A stretch of DNA of 64,000 bases from contig NC_084933.1 of assembly GCF_958298935.1 (NCBI RefSeq), forward strand, positions 2,153,001-2,217,000, given 5' to 3'. This document shows positions 34,701 through 45,099 of the stretch, in pieces. This DNA comes from Phragmites australis (taxonomy: Eukaryota; Streptophyta; Magnoliopsida; Poales; Poaceae). Each line of letters begins with the position of its first letter. Positions within the stretch are counted from its first letter, which is position 1. The position numbers and the translations under genes were made by a program. The notes under the pieces were generated by a model, which was given only the letters and a program-made list of their open reading frames with translations, made no database searches and was not told the origin of the DNA.

Positions 34701-34941
34701 GTGTCTTCCAGTCGGTGCCTGTGGAGTGCTTGATCGCCGATGCTTTCGTTCCGCTGCCGTCGTTTAACAGTTATAGATTGGTTAGTTGAGTTGTTTAGGT
34801 GAAGACTTTGTGTAAGAGTTTGACGATTATAAGTAAAAGTATTGCTTTTGTTACTTCACCTATGACGTCCTTATGTGTGTTAAACTTCCTGGGCACACAT
34901 AAGCTGCACTTGGTTTTAGCCGTTAAAAACCGGGTGTGACA
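31791..34941 (+). mobile_element. Tekay/Del-type gypsy solo LTR
   Basis: 3,151 bp starting TGTAACACCC and ending GGGTGTGACA, flanked by the perfect 5-bp duplication TCCAT (31786-31790 and 34942-34946). Long LTRs starting TGT(A/C)ACACCC are typical of the Tekay chromovirus group. The right-hand Tekay LTR here ends in the same way on the minus strand. No internal region is present, so it arose by LTR-LTR recombination. It interrupts a GLR exon. Confidence 0.92.
32428..32434 (+). promoter_or_regulatory. TATA box of the solo LTR
   Basis: TATATAA sits about 640 bp into the LTR, within a GC-rich leader-like region, and a splice-donor-like CTCGGTAAGC follows near 32727. It is a plausible start of an LTR transcript that would read towards 34941, antisense to the GLR fragment. 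Confidence 0.5.
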
Positions 34942-34946
34942 TCCAT

Positions 34947-35200
34947 GCTTCGATCCGGCCCTAAGTGCTTTTGCATATTCCTCTGGCGTGCTAAAGACCT
35001 TTATCTTGCGCTTATCAAACTGGAGTTTCAGCTGCGTCGCATGCACAAATGATCCATTCTGGTATCCAACATAATGTCCATTGCCCAAGAGTTGCCTTGG
35101 ATCAGTCACTAAAGGTTTGAGCCTCTGGGCAGTTAGCAAGGATGACAAGCTTTGCCGTATAATTGAACAAGAACAACATGGCATGATGGTGAGGAGCTGA
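34947..35200 (-). pseudogene. GLR gene fragment, 5' part
   Basis: Reads RQSLSSLLTAQRLKPLVTDP, GHYVGYQNGSFVHATQLKLQF and KVFSTPEEYAKAL. In plant GLRs the SLSSLLT-type sequence ends membrane helix M3 and the YVGYQNGSFV block belongs to the second ligand-binding lobe. The frame continues across the solo LTR into 31672-31790. At its 5' side the frame runs directly into bHLH sequence near 35200. Confidence 0.8.
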
Positions 35201-35580
35201 CTGATCGTGGCCATGATGGTGATGTCAATGGAGGAGGTGGTGAAGGGGAGCACATTGGTGTTCATGATGGTGAGGCCGATGTGCTCGACCTCGGACAACG
35301 TGGTGATGAGCGTGCCCTTGTGGTTCTCGCAGTAGATCCTGGCCAGCACCGTGTGGTCCGACACCCGGGCCTCGATCTCAGGCAGCGTGTCAACCTAGCC
35401 ACCCAGGAAGTTCTCGTCGCAGGATGAGCCATCGTCGTCATCGACGGGCAGCTGCGACTTCTTGTTCAGCACCGCCGCCTCAACCGGCTGCCGGCGAAGC
35501 TTGTCCTCCAGGACCTTCACCTGGTCCTGCTGCTGCTTCAAGTACTTTATCGCGTCACCGAGCACCGACACCTTGTTCAT
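35201..35580 (-). pseudogene. bHLH transcription factor gene fragment (bHLH18/25-like), joined to GLR
   Basis: After an acceptor at 35581 (GCTTGCAG) the exon starts MNKVSVLGDAIKYLKQQQDQ, helix 2 of a plant bHLH domain and the start of its leucine-type extension. It continues through an acidic linker to a TAG at 35395, then LPEIEARVSDHTVLARIYCE and EVEHIGLTIMNTNVLPF, the ACT-like C-terminal domain of this subfamily. It breaks after SSIDITIMAT, where GLR sequence starts in the same frame. The basic region and helix 1 are missing. Confidence 0.8.
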
Positions 35581-35859
35581 CTGCAAGCAATGCCAAACCA
35601 GTTAGCTCAGTTCATCGGAGTTAGCTGGCTAGTCACGGTCATACAGAGCCATGGATTTAGGTGCGCTGAAGAACCAAACAATTAAATCGGAAAATGAGAG
35701 GAAAAAGAAAAATTCTGCACTGAAGCAGATTTGCGAGCCTTCTGCGAAGGCGCATGGATGCTAGCCTTATGCGCTGAAGCAGATTTGCGAGCGAATACGG
35801 CATGCAGGTAGTTGCTATGCAGATCCAAGAGACAGAGAGAGAACAGACACAAAGCTTAC

Positions 35860-36080
35860 CCATTGGATCCATTGCTCGATTCGCTTCATCCCGCGGCGTG
35901 GTGCAGAGCAAGGCAAGAAGCAACCACCGGATTTGCTTCTAGGTTCCATGTACATGAAGCAGCAGCCACACACGCCGTTGGGCCGTGCTCCACCACTCGA
36001 AGAGCTCTCGAACACCGGCGAGGCGAGGCAAGGCTGTGGCCGGGGGTGGCGGCGTCCAGCAGCATGCTGAAGCGCCACCG
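35860..36080 (-). pseudogene. Possible upstream exon with splice donor
   Basis: A minus-strand frame ends MKRIEQWIQW at a good donor (CCAATGG|GTAAGC, 35859). It could be an exon of the bHLH fragment or of another captured gene. The protein is not recognised. 35581-35859 would be intron. 36081-36338 holds no supported gene. Confidence 0.3.
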
Positions 36081-36338
36081 CCGCTTGACGTTGTCGTCCA
36101 CCCGGCCCCCATCACGGTGGCGGTTGACCGGCATTAGGTGGGCGGGTGAGCGGATCGGAGTGGGCGTGGAGGCGGAAGTGGCCACTTCGGTCTCCCTCTA
36201 TTGACAGTGCAGGGTGGGAATCGATGGCCATGCCGATTTGGATGGCAACAATATCGATTTGGATGGCGGCGGCCTCGATCTGGGAGCCAGTGGCCATCGG
36301 TATGGGAGGCCTCGAGATATGGAGGAGGGATTATGCCC

Positions 36339-36364
36339 AGAGAGAGAGAGAGAGAGAGAGAGAG
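36339..36364. repeat. (AG)n microsatellite
   Basis: Thirteen uninterrupted AG repeats. Confidence 0.95.
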
Positions 36365-36483
36365 GCAGTGTGAGGGAAAGGGGATCGAGCGAGGGAGGGG
36401 GCAAATCGGGCGGATGTGGGTGGGGATGGTTGGATCGTGTGGCTGTCATGAGCGTGCAGGCCGAGGAGCCAACGCCCACATAC

Positions 36484-36914
36484 TCAGAAACTAGTCTTTA
36501 CCATATTTTAATTAATTAGTAAGTTCTAATATAGAAACTTTAGGTATGAGCATATTTACTTATTATTTTTAATGAATTGGAAAATTAGCCATGATATTGA
36601 GGTATGTAGCAAACTCCAATTATATATTTTATATATTTCAATTAATTAGCATGCTCTAATATAGAAATTTTAGGTATGAGCATATTTATTTTGATTTTAA
36701 TGAATTAGAAAATTTAGTCATGATATTTAGGTATGTAGCAAGATCCAATTATATTTTTTATATTTTATTTAATTAGCAAACTCCAATATAGAAAAATTAT
36801 ACAAGAGCGTATTTATTTTTTATTTTTACTTAATTAGTACTACATCAGGGTTGAATAATAATATTAAGGTATATAGCAAGCTCCAATTATATTTTTTAAA
36901 TTTTAATTAATTAG
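36484..36914. repeat. AT-rich tandem repeat, about 129-bp unit, CACTA-associated
   Basis: The landmark GAGCATATTTATTTT or a variant occurs at about 36548, 36677 and 36806. The same family, with units of 118-122 bp, lies downstream of the transposase at 44398-44760, so it belongs to the second CACTA element. Confidence 0.8.
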
Positions 36915-37380
36915 TGTGGGAAACCGTCCAAATAGTATTCTAATTAATTATTAAGTCGATTATTTTTATAATTACGACTGCAATGATTAACCAGAATACC
37001 ATTTTGATAGTCCCGACATGTGTTTTGTGCCCAAGATCGGAACACATGTCTTTCTAACATAGGTCATCACAACAAAGCTTAAGAAAGAGTGAGTAAATAA
37101 AAATATATTACAAGTCTTTGAGTATTAACAACTTCTAACAATTTACAACAAAAGAGAGCTAGTAGGACAGTAAACAAATCACCCCTAACCAAAAGAGAAA
37201 CTACGCAGCGGAAGAAAACATTTATCAACAATAAAAGATAGGTGGAGCCTTATGCCCTTAGGTTCTACCCCAAAATAACGCCACACAAGTAGTTTACACT
37301 ACTCACCCCCGCCACCTACATTGGCAGGCGCGAAGTAGCCAAACACTACCTTCTCCGCCACTCTAAAACACCGTTGTTCC
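36915..37380 (-). mobile_element. Inverted 3'-end fragment of a gypsy LTR (copy C)
   Basis: Starts TGTGGGAAACCGTCC, the reverse complement of the end of copies A (40114) and B (43373), and follows them through GATCGGAACACATGT and the CTTAAGAAAGAGTGA block. It stops where the transposase resumes near 37384. It carries no flanking duplication that I can see. Confidence 0.75.
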
Positions 37381-37454
37381 TGGCTATAAGAAAGAGCACA
37401 CAAAGTTGCATACCGTGCTTTCACTGCTACAATTGAAGGCAAACAATGGGTGAT

Positions 37455-38290
37455 ATAATACGAGCTTCACAGAGTTGTTACTGTTCTTGCAGGAATTACT
37501 TCCAAAGGGGAATGTGTTGCTAGAAAACATGTACCATGCCAAACAAGTTGTGTGCCCATTGGGATTGGATATGTAGAAAATATATGCATGTCCAAACAAT
37601 TATATGTTGTATCGCGAAGAGCATGAAAACTTGGAAGCATGTTTTGTCTATAGTGCAGCATGGTACAATCGTGACGGTGATGATATCGATGGTGAAGGAA
37701 AGAAAAAAAGGTCTCCTGTCAAGGTGGTGTGGTATTTTCCTATAGTCCCTCGTTTGAAGAATTTATTCGCAAACAAAAGGCATGCCAAATTGATGCAATG
37801 GAACGCCGAGGAGCACAAGGATGATGGAATACCGAGACACCCCGCTGATTCTACATATTGGAGAAATATCGATAAGAAATATAAGAAGCCCTTTGCAGAA
37901 GATGTGAGGAATATAAGATTTGGGTTGAGTACGGATGGGATGAATCCATTCGCAACATGAGCAGTAGTCATAGCACTTGGCATGTGACTCTTTGTATCTA
38001 CAACATTCCTCTTTAGTTGTGTATGAAGAGAAAGTACTTTATGATGCCAGTGCTAATACCAGAGCCGAGATAACCTAGCAACGATATCGATGTTTACATG
38101 AGACCATTAATAGAAGATCTTCTAACACTGTGGAACGATGGTGTGCAGGTGTGGGATGAATACAAACAAGGAAAATTTACCCTACACGTAATGCTATTCG
38201 TAATAATCCAAGATTGGCCAGCCCTAGGTAGCTTATGGAGCCAAACACTCAAAGGCTACTTTTCATGCGTGGATAACCTAGATGTTAGAT
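37455..38290 (+). pseudogene. CACTA tnp2-like transposase, block 1
   Basis: Reads LLPKGNVLLENMYHAKQVV, then a stop, YREEHENLEACFVYSAAWY, VVWYFPIVPRLKNLFANKRH, RFGLSTDGMNPFA and, after further stops, MRPLIEDLLTLWNDGVQVWD and QDWPALGSLWSQTLKGY. These are successive segments of the Transposase_21 (TNPD/tnp2) domain, the enzyme that cuts CACTA elements at their ends. At least five stop codons interrupt it. Sequence after SCVDNLD belongs to the inserted LTR. Confidence 0.85.
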
Positions 38291-40114
38291 ATGGTTAAAT
38301 TTCTATTTAGGGTTAAGCTTTGTGTTAAGCTTAATTAATCCAGGAAATGATAGGATGCTTAACGATAATTCAAACTAAGGAAAACCTTTAATCCTTTAAA
38401 ACTTATGCATGATGCATTGCATCTCCACTGTTGTCTTACACTGTGGAGCATCCATCATTGCATGTCATTCATGCTCATCATTGCATGTGTTCTTCAGTAG
38501 TGAACGAAGATCCGGAGCGTGACGCAAGCGCGATCGAGAACAACGCCAACCTTCAGCATTTCTGTGAGTTCTGTGCGGGAAGTATCGGGCAAACCCCGGA
38601 GTAGCAAGACAAGCATCTAAGCATACTGCACCCTTTGTTCAAATTGAATGGTGTCTAAATTGATAAGTTATGCTTTATGTATGTTTGCATGTGTTGAGTC
38701 CAGTGTCGGGCTGATATGGGTAGAACCTATGTTGATGCATTGTCTCTACCTTGAATTATTGATGAATCCTTATCCTTGTAGCCTTGATGATATAGTTGGT
38801 GTCTAGCTTCAATGATTATTCGAAATGCTTAGCAATGCTTAAGTCCTAGTTAGAAGTCGAGCGACGGTGCTGCCGTTGTTCGCGAGCCTAGGGCTTAATC
38901 ACTATTCACAAATACAAAGATGAGGTTGAGATGTGATATTGAAGCGAGATGTGGCCGGTGTTAGGGGTATCTTTTTCCCAGGAGGAGTCCTCTGGGTAGT
39001 TCAGGAGAGGAGCCCGGATGTCATAGACCGCTTGCATCATTTAAGATCGTCCATCGGTGCAGTTAGCTCTAGTACTTTCCATACTCACCGTATGCTGATC
39101 TAATGGTAAGGTAGGCTGATTATCATATGTCGTGCCAACACTTGTCTTGCGGCTCTATGACACCGGGACTTGCTTGCGGTAACCCCGGTGCCATAAGGGT
39201 ATTGCAAGTGGTGGTTCCGAGTATGAGAAAGGTTGACACGAGTACCCCCTTGTGTGTACTTTCGCGAGTAGCACAAGCCAAATGGTCCTCGAGTCGTGTG
39301 GCTAAAGTTGTACCCCCTGCAGGTTGTAAAAACATTTCAAAATGCCACGCTCTCGGTCATGGGCATACTTTTGTTCATTTGCATCAGTTGTAGAGTTTAC
39401 AAATGTGGGATAAGGTTATGGTATGATGGAAATGGTTGGTGGTTATTGTTGATGAGATACTATGGTTCCTATACATACATGCTCAAGTTGTGGTTTGTAG
39501 GGTACACTAGTATGTCAGTTAAGTATAGATGCTCACCAGTAGTTGTTCAGGTTCCTTACCGCATATGTTTTACTTAACCCTGTGGTATTACTCTTGCTAA
39601 TATCTCAATGCATGATCCTTGGAGTTGGGCTATTTATATGTGCCCTATATGCATTAAGTTTTGCGAGTACCTTTGTACTCATGCTGCTGTTTTAGGTTCT
39701 GCTGGTGAGGGTGAGGCGGTGTTTGGCTACTTCGTGCCCGCCAATGCAGGTGGTGGGTAAGAGTAGTGCATCCTACTCTAGTGAGGCGTAGCTTTTGGGG
39801 TGGAGCCTAAGGGCATATGGCTCCACTCTCCTTTTGTTGTTGTTAAGGTTTTAATCTTCCCTACGTAGTTTCTCTTTGTGTAAACTGTTGCAAATAGTTG
39901 CATACTTAAGAACTTATTTTATAACTTTAATTAGTCACTCTTTCTTAAGCTATGTTGTGATTTACATGTTAGAAAGGCTTGTGTTCCGATCTTGGGCACA
40001 AAACACGTGTCGTGAATAATGATCCTCCTATTGATGGTTAATCATTGAGGTCGTGATTGTGAATAATGATCATCTTATTGATTAATTAGAATACTATTTG
40101 GACGGTTTCTCACA
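38290..40114 (+). mobile_element. Gypsy LTR fragment, copy A (5' part missing)
   Basis: Its last 830 bp (39290-40114) match copy B at 42430-43373, ending GGACGGTTTCTCACA. The beginning of the LTR (TGTGACAGCCC in copy B) is absent. The 3' end carries the usual LTR features near 39660 (GAGTACCTTTGTACTCA). It is followed by TATGTTTGTAACCA, the same 14 bases that follow copy B. Confidence 0.75.
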
Positions 40115-40128
40115 TATGTTTGTAACCA

Positions 40129-40398
40129 CATATCTCTTATATGTGACCGATCCAGATCAAAAACTACGTAAGATAGCTCTGATACCACTGTTGGGAAACG
40201 AGTAGGTTACGCTAGCGCAAATCAAAATTTATCTAACGCGTTCAACCAGGAAACCATGCGAGTAGAGGATCATGGATCGTTACCACTTGACGCGCAGTGC
40301 AGCGGAAGAAGAGTTGGAGTAGACTGATCCAACATCGTGCGCATCAATGCAGTCAAGGCAGCTCTCCGACCAGCTATCCTTGGAAAGGGACGCGAGAG
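40129..40398 (-). mobile_element. Fragment of another LTR retrotransposon end with PBS
   Basis: GCTCTGATACCA at 40176-40187 is an inverted Met-tRNA primer binding site. It is followed by TGTTGGGAAACGAGTAGG, an LTR-end-like sequence on the minus strand, continuing to about 40398 where transposase coding resumes. Confidence 0.55.
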
Positions 40399-41136
40399 TA
40401 CATCAGTTTCGAAATATAATCTTAGAGCTCCTATGTTCAAAAAGAAATCTAGTTTTTATGACTGAGCTTATTGGTCGGATTTGGTGGTTCAACATGCAAT
40501 TGATGTCATGCACATTGAGAACAATATGTGTGATAGCTTGATTGGTATGTTACTAAACATACCTGGCAAAATAAAGGATACACTCCAAGCACAGAAGAAC
40601 CTAAAACGTTTGAAACTTAGACAAGATCAACATCCCGAAGATATGGAAGAAGATGACAAATATCTTGATCCCACTAGCTAAAGTCCGAGCAAGGCAGAAA
40701 ATATTGCAATGTGCGTGTGCTTGCATGGAATCAAAGTTTCATCCGGTTACTCTGCCAACATAAAAAGACTAGTAAACATGAAAGATTTGAAATTAACTGG
40801 CATGAAGTCTCATGATTGTCATGTGTTGATGACACAGATACTTCCAATTATAATTAGAGGTATTCTGCCACCAAAGGTCCAAAACCCAATCATCAAGCTA
40901 TGTTTATTATTCAATGTGATATCACAGAAGGTCATCGATCCGACCAAGCTAGATAAGTTGCAGGAAAATATGGTCAAGACTCTATCCGAGCTTGAGGCAT
41001 GTTTCTCTTCATCATTTTTTGATATCATGGTGCATCTCGTTGGTCACATTGTAAAATAGATACGGATTCTTTGTCCCGTGTTTCTGCATCAGATGTACCC
41101 TTTCGAGCGGTTCATGGGATTTTTGAAGAAATATGT
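40398..41136 (+). pseudogene. CACTA tnp2-like transposase, block 2 (Transposase_21 end and DUF4218)
   Basis: Reads VVQHAIDVMHIENNMCDSL and LLNIPGKIKDTLQAQKNL (end of Transposase_21). After a stop it gives MKDLKLTGMKSHDCHVLMTQ, LPIIIRGILPP, LCLLFNVISQKVIDPTKL and LSELEACFSSSFFDIMVHL, which is the DUF4218 domain. It ends MYPFERFMGFLKKYV, where the copy B LTR is inserted. Stops at 40679 and 41057 disable it. Confidence 0.88.
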
Positions 41137-43373
41137 TGTGACAGCCCAAATTGCTTAAGCATGTCATTAAGCATCATTAGCATCATGTTTATTTATTGTG
41201 AGCAATTTTTAACATGCAATTTCAATTAAACATAAATTGTTAAAGTCAATGTGAATTGGTGCACTGCGAAGCATCTCACGGAGTTACTATGAAACATGGG
41301 GTTAGAAATTTTTTTAGAAATTAGTCCATGCCATGTGAAGAATATAAATGAATTTTTCCAAATTTTTGGGAATTATTTTGAAGGCATAAAACTTACCACA
41401 AGTTAGAAAATCTTGCATCTTTGGAGAATTTTAATTGGAAATTGGCTCAGGCTATTGGGGTCAAACAAGTCAAAATAGATTGCATGTGAATTATAGATTA
41501 ACACAAAAATTTTCCCATAGTTTTTGGACCACGGGAAAATTTTCTTTTGGATTAAAGAAGCGGCAGGGGTATTTTTCTTTCTGCTGGTCACTATTCACCA
41601 GCGACACATGTCATCCCTTTGCTCTGTCTCAGGCCGAGCGGCTTCCAGAGGCGGCCGCCGTTTTCCTTGACTTTCGAGACCAACTAGCCACATCGTTGGA
41701 AAACTGGGGCGCTGGGTGCCGCCCATATCTCCTCCCCTCGGCCTCCCTCTCTGCTTGCTCTCCTCTCTCTCTGCTCCGTTCCTCACTGGGCCGAGCAGCG
41801 CAGAGCACGTGCACACACGCCATCGCTCCAATTTATCAGAGCCCTACCATCTTGAGCCTGCTCGGCCACCGAGAAGCTCGGAGGAGCTTCGTTGAGCTCT
41901 CCTCGCATGATTCCCTGGCCGAATTCGCCCCCTCCTCCACTAGGCCGAGCTCCCCGCGCTCCTTCCTCTTCTCTGGCGTGTTTCCTCCGCCACTCACTGT
42001 CAACCCGCCTCACCGCAGCTCCTCCGTCTAATCCGAAACCACGGTGAGCTTCCCCGAGCTCTCTTCTTCCTTCCACGCGTGTTATTTTGGGCTTAGCCCG
42101 TGGCCGGCGCACCTCCCGTTGTACGATCATGCACCACCGACCCGCCGCGCACATCACCGGACGAGTTGCCGCTGGGCCCGTCGGCCGATAGATGTTGTAG
42201 GAGCTTTCGGCTGAGTTGATCTTGCCGTCGTTTCGTCGCTGGCACACTGAACTGAGTCACCGCCGTGCTTTATCCGTCGTGCACCACCGCTCGCCGCCTT
42301 CTGGCTATCGCCATTGGCCAGGTGTGACTCGAGCAGAATCGTGTGCGTCTGCTGAAGCCACTACTGCCCTCCCTGGCCACCTGCGTTGTGCCGCTCTCCG
42401 CCGACGGACCTCAACAACGCCACCCACCATTGTCCTCGAGTCGTGTGGGTAAAGTTGTACCCCCTACAGGGTGTAAAAACATTTCAAAATGCCACGCTCT
42501 CTGTCATGAGCATGCTTCTGTTCATTTGCATCAGTCGTAGAGTTTACGAATGTGGGATAAGGTTATGGTATGATGGAAATGGTCGGTGGTAACATTTCAA
42601 AATGCCGCTCTCTCGGTCATGAGCATGCTTCTATTCATTTGCATCAGTCGTAGAGTTTACGAATATGGGATAAGATTATGGTATGATGGAAATAGTCGGT
42701 GGTTATTATTGATGAGATACTATGGTTCCTATACATACATGCTCAAGTTGTGGTTTGTAGGGTACATTAGTATGTCGGTTAAGTATAGATGCTCACACGT
42801 AGTTGTCCAGGTTGCTTACCGCATATGTTTACTTAACCCTGTGGCCTTACTGTTGCTAATAGCTCAATGCATGATCCTGGAGTTGAGCTATTTATATGTG
42901 CCCTATATGGATTAAGTCTTGCGATTACCTTCGTACTCCCGCTGCTCTTTCATGTTCTGCTAGTTAGGGTGAGGCGGTGTTGGCTACTTTGTGCCCACCG
43001 ATGCAGGTGGTGGGCAAGAGTAGTGCATCGTACTCTGGTGAGGCGTAGCTTTTGGGGTGGAGCCTAGGGGCATATGACTCCACTCTCCTTTTGTTGTTGT
43101 TGTTAAGGTTTTAATCTTCTGCTACGTAGTTTCTCTTTGTGTAAACTGTTGCAAATGGTTGCATGCTTAAGAACTTGTATTATAACTTTAATTACTCGCT
43201 CTTTCTTAAGCTATGTTGTGATTTACATGTTGGAAAGGCATATGTTCCGATCTTGGGCACAAAACACGTGCCGGGACTACTGGGATGGTATTCTGGTTAA
43301 TCATTGAGGTCGTGATTGTGAATAATGATCCTCCTAATGATTAATTAGAATACTATTTAGATGATTCCTCATA
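41137..43373 (+). mobile_element. Gypsy solo LTR, copy B, inserted in the transposase
   Basis: Starts TGTGACAGCCC and ends TTCCTCATA (CTCACA in copy A). TATGT lies on both sides (41132-41136 and 43374-43378) as target duplication. It splits the transposase within the FLKKYV..PEG motif. It has a GC-rich leader-like stretch (41600-42050), an internal deletion near 42430 relative to copy A, and a 112-bp tandem duplication at about 42478-42702. Confidence 0.82.
42478..42702. repeat. 112-bp tandem duplication inside LTR copy B
   Basis: AACATTTCAAAATGCC through GGTCGGTGGT is present twice in a row here, and only once in copy A (39328-39440). Confidence 0.85.
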
Positions 43374-44315
43374 TATGTTTGTAACCAGAATTGGCCAGAA
43401 GGCTGCATGGCTGATGGCTAGGGAATCGAAGAGGTCATTGATTTCTGCGTCGACTACATGAATCTCAAATGGATTGGTGTGCCTGTATCTCGCCATGAGG
43501 GAAGGCTACAGGTGAAAGGGATGATAGGTGCAAACTCATTCCGCACTAACGATCTCATTTCATTCATGCAAGCACATTTCAAAGTTCTGCTACTATTAGT
43601 TGTAGTGGCCTCATATGTCGAAGAACACCAGAAGATGCTACACACCTAAAACCCAGGGAAGTCTAATGTTTGGATCGTGCAAGAGCACCAAGATCATTTT
43701 TGCACTTGGTTATGTAGACATGTGATGGATAAGCAGATAGAGTGTGCTCAGTTGAATTTTTTGGCTCATAGATCGTCAACTACAATCCTCACATTCCAAA
43801 GATTTGACATAAATGGCTATACATTTTATATGAGAGCACAAGATAATAAGAGCGCCAACGAAAATAGCGGTGTCCGTATAGATGCCTACGACTGCAATAG
43901 CAATAGGGAGACCTACTATGGACTTATAGAGGAGATCTAGGAGCTCAACTATGGAGTGTTAAAGGTTCCTCTTTTCTGGTGCCAATGGGTTAGACTCCCA
44001 GGAAGCGTGAAGATCGACAAGTACGGTATGACTGTAGTGGACCAAAAACTCGTCGGATACAGAGAAGAACCATTTGTACTTGCGAAAGATGTTATGCAAG
44101 TCTTCTATGTAAAGGACTCAGACCCAGCTAACAAGGAGGATCAACACATGGTTCTTCAACGAAAAAGAAGGATTGTTGGAGTGGAGAATGTTATCGATGA
44201 GGAAGACTACAATCAATTCGATGCGCTTCCTCCTTTTGGAGAGGACGTCGGCCTAGGTCTCATGGAAGACACTGATGAACCTCCCTATGTACGCCGTGAT
44301 CATAATGAAGGTTAA
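43374..44315 (+). pseudogene. CACTA tnp2-like protein, block 3 (DUF4216 region to C-terminus)
   Basis: Resumes with NWPEGCMADG, then the variable region, IGANSFRTNDLISFMQAHFK, then FLAHRSSTTILTFQRFDINGYTFY, NSGVRIDAYDCNSNRETYYG and a DUF4216-like stretch KVPLFWCQWVRLPG, YGMTVVDQKLVGYREEPFVL, VFYVKDSDP. It ends with the acidic tail and DHNEG at 44315. Several stops (near 43649, 43667, 43940) break it. The final 119 codons are open. Confidence 0.85.
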
Positions 44316-44397
44316 ATCGTTCAGCCAGTAGTTTTATTTGCATATTAATGAAGGACATGAATTTCTATGTATTAATGAAGGTGAATTTATTATTCAT

Positions 44398-44760
44398 TTA
44401 CATTAGCTATAGGCATGAGCACATTTATTTTCCATTTTTAATTAATTAAAAAATTTATCCATGAAATTTAGGTATATAACAAGCTCCAATTATATATATA
44501 TATTAACAAATACCAATATAAAATTTAAGTATGAACATATTTATTTTCCATTTTTAATGAATTAGAAAATTTAGCAATGAAATTTAGGTATATAGGAAGC
44601 TCCAATTATATATTTTTTAATTAATTAGCAAGTCCCAATATAGAAATTTAGGTATACGCATATTTATTTTCCGTTTCTAATGAATTATAATTTTTTTTAC
44701 GAAATTTAGGTATATAGAAAACTTTAGGTATATAGCAAGTTGAAATTAAAATAAATATGT
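44398..44760. repeat. AT-rich tandem repeat, about 120-bp unit (second location)
   Basis: CATATTTATTTTCC occurs at about 44418, 44536 and 44658. The units match the family at 36484-36914 in the same orientation. Confidence 0.8.
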
Positions 44761-44849
44761 TTTGAATTAAAATTAATATGAATATTGGCTTGCTGGAGAT
44801 TAGCTGAATGTTCATTAAAAATCTCAGTACCAAGTACAACGAAAACACT

Positions 44850-44925
44850 TGAGTAGCGTAGCGGTTTGTTCGGTCTTACTTGGGGCATGTCATGGGTTCG
44901 AGTCACGGTGTGCGCGCACAGCACA
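44850..44925 (+). other. tRNA-like Pol III promoter, possible SINE remnant
   Basis: GTAGCGTAGCGG (box A-like) and, about 40 bases on, GGGTTCGAGTC (box B) match the spacing of an internal RNA polymerase III promoter. There is no cloverleaf fold or anticodon that I can defend, so a tRNA-derived SINE head or tRNA relic is more likely than a tRNA gene. Confidence 0.45.
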
Positions 44926-44949
44926 ATCAAATTTTTTGCTCCCCCACCT

Positions 44950-45090
44950 GACGCTAGCAGTTAAAGGGGTTTCACTGTCGGTCAACCTCTAGGGTCAGCA
45001 GTGAAAGGTGTTTCACTGCCGGTCTAAGTCATGAGCTGGTAATGAAGGTCCTATTTCGCTGCCAATCATTCTCTTAAGCCGGCAGTGAAG
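44950..45090. repeat. CACTA subterminal repeats of the second element
   Basis: Variants of GCCGGCAGTGAA and TTCACTGCCGG recur near 44968, 44997, 45026 and 45077. No CACTA terminus follows. Confidence 0.65.
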
Positions 45091-45099
45091 GCCCTCCCT

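Noticed and set aside
41435..42031. 198-codon frame in LTR copy B
   Set aside because: GC-rich LTR leader again. No domain, and absent from copy A.
42478..43373. Independent insertion of copy A and copy B LTRs
   Set aside because: The identical 14-bp 3' flank shows a shared origin; see the finding on copies A and B.
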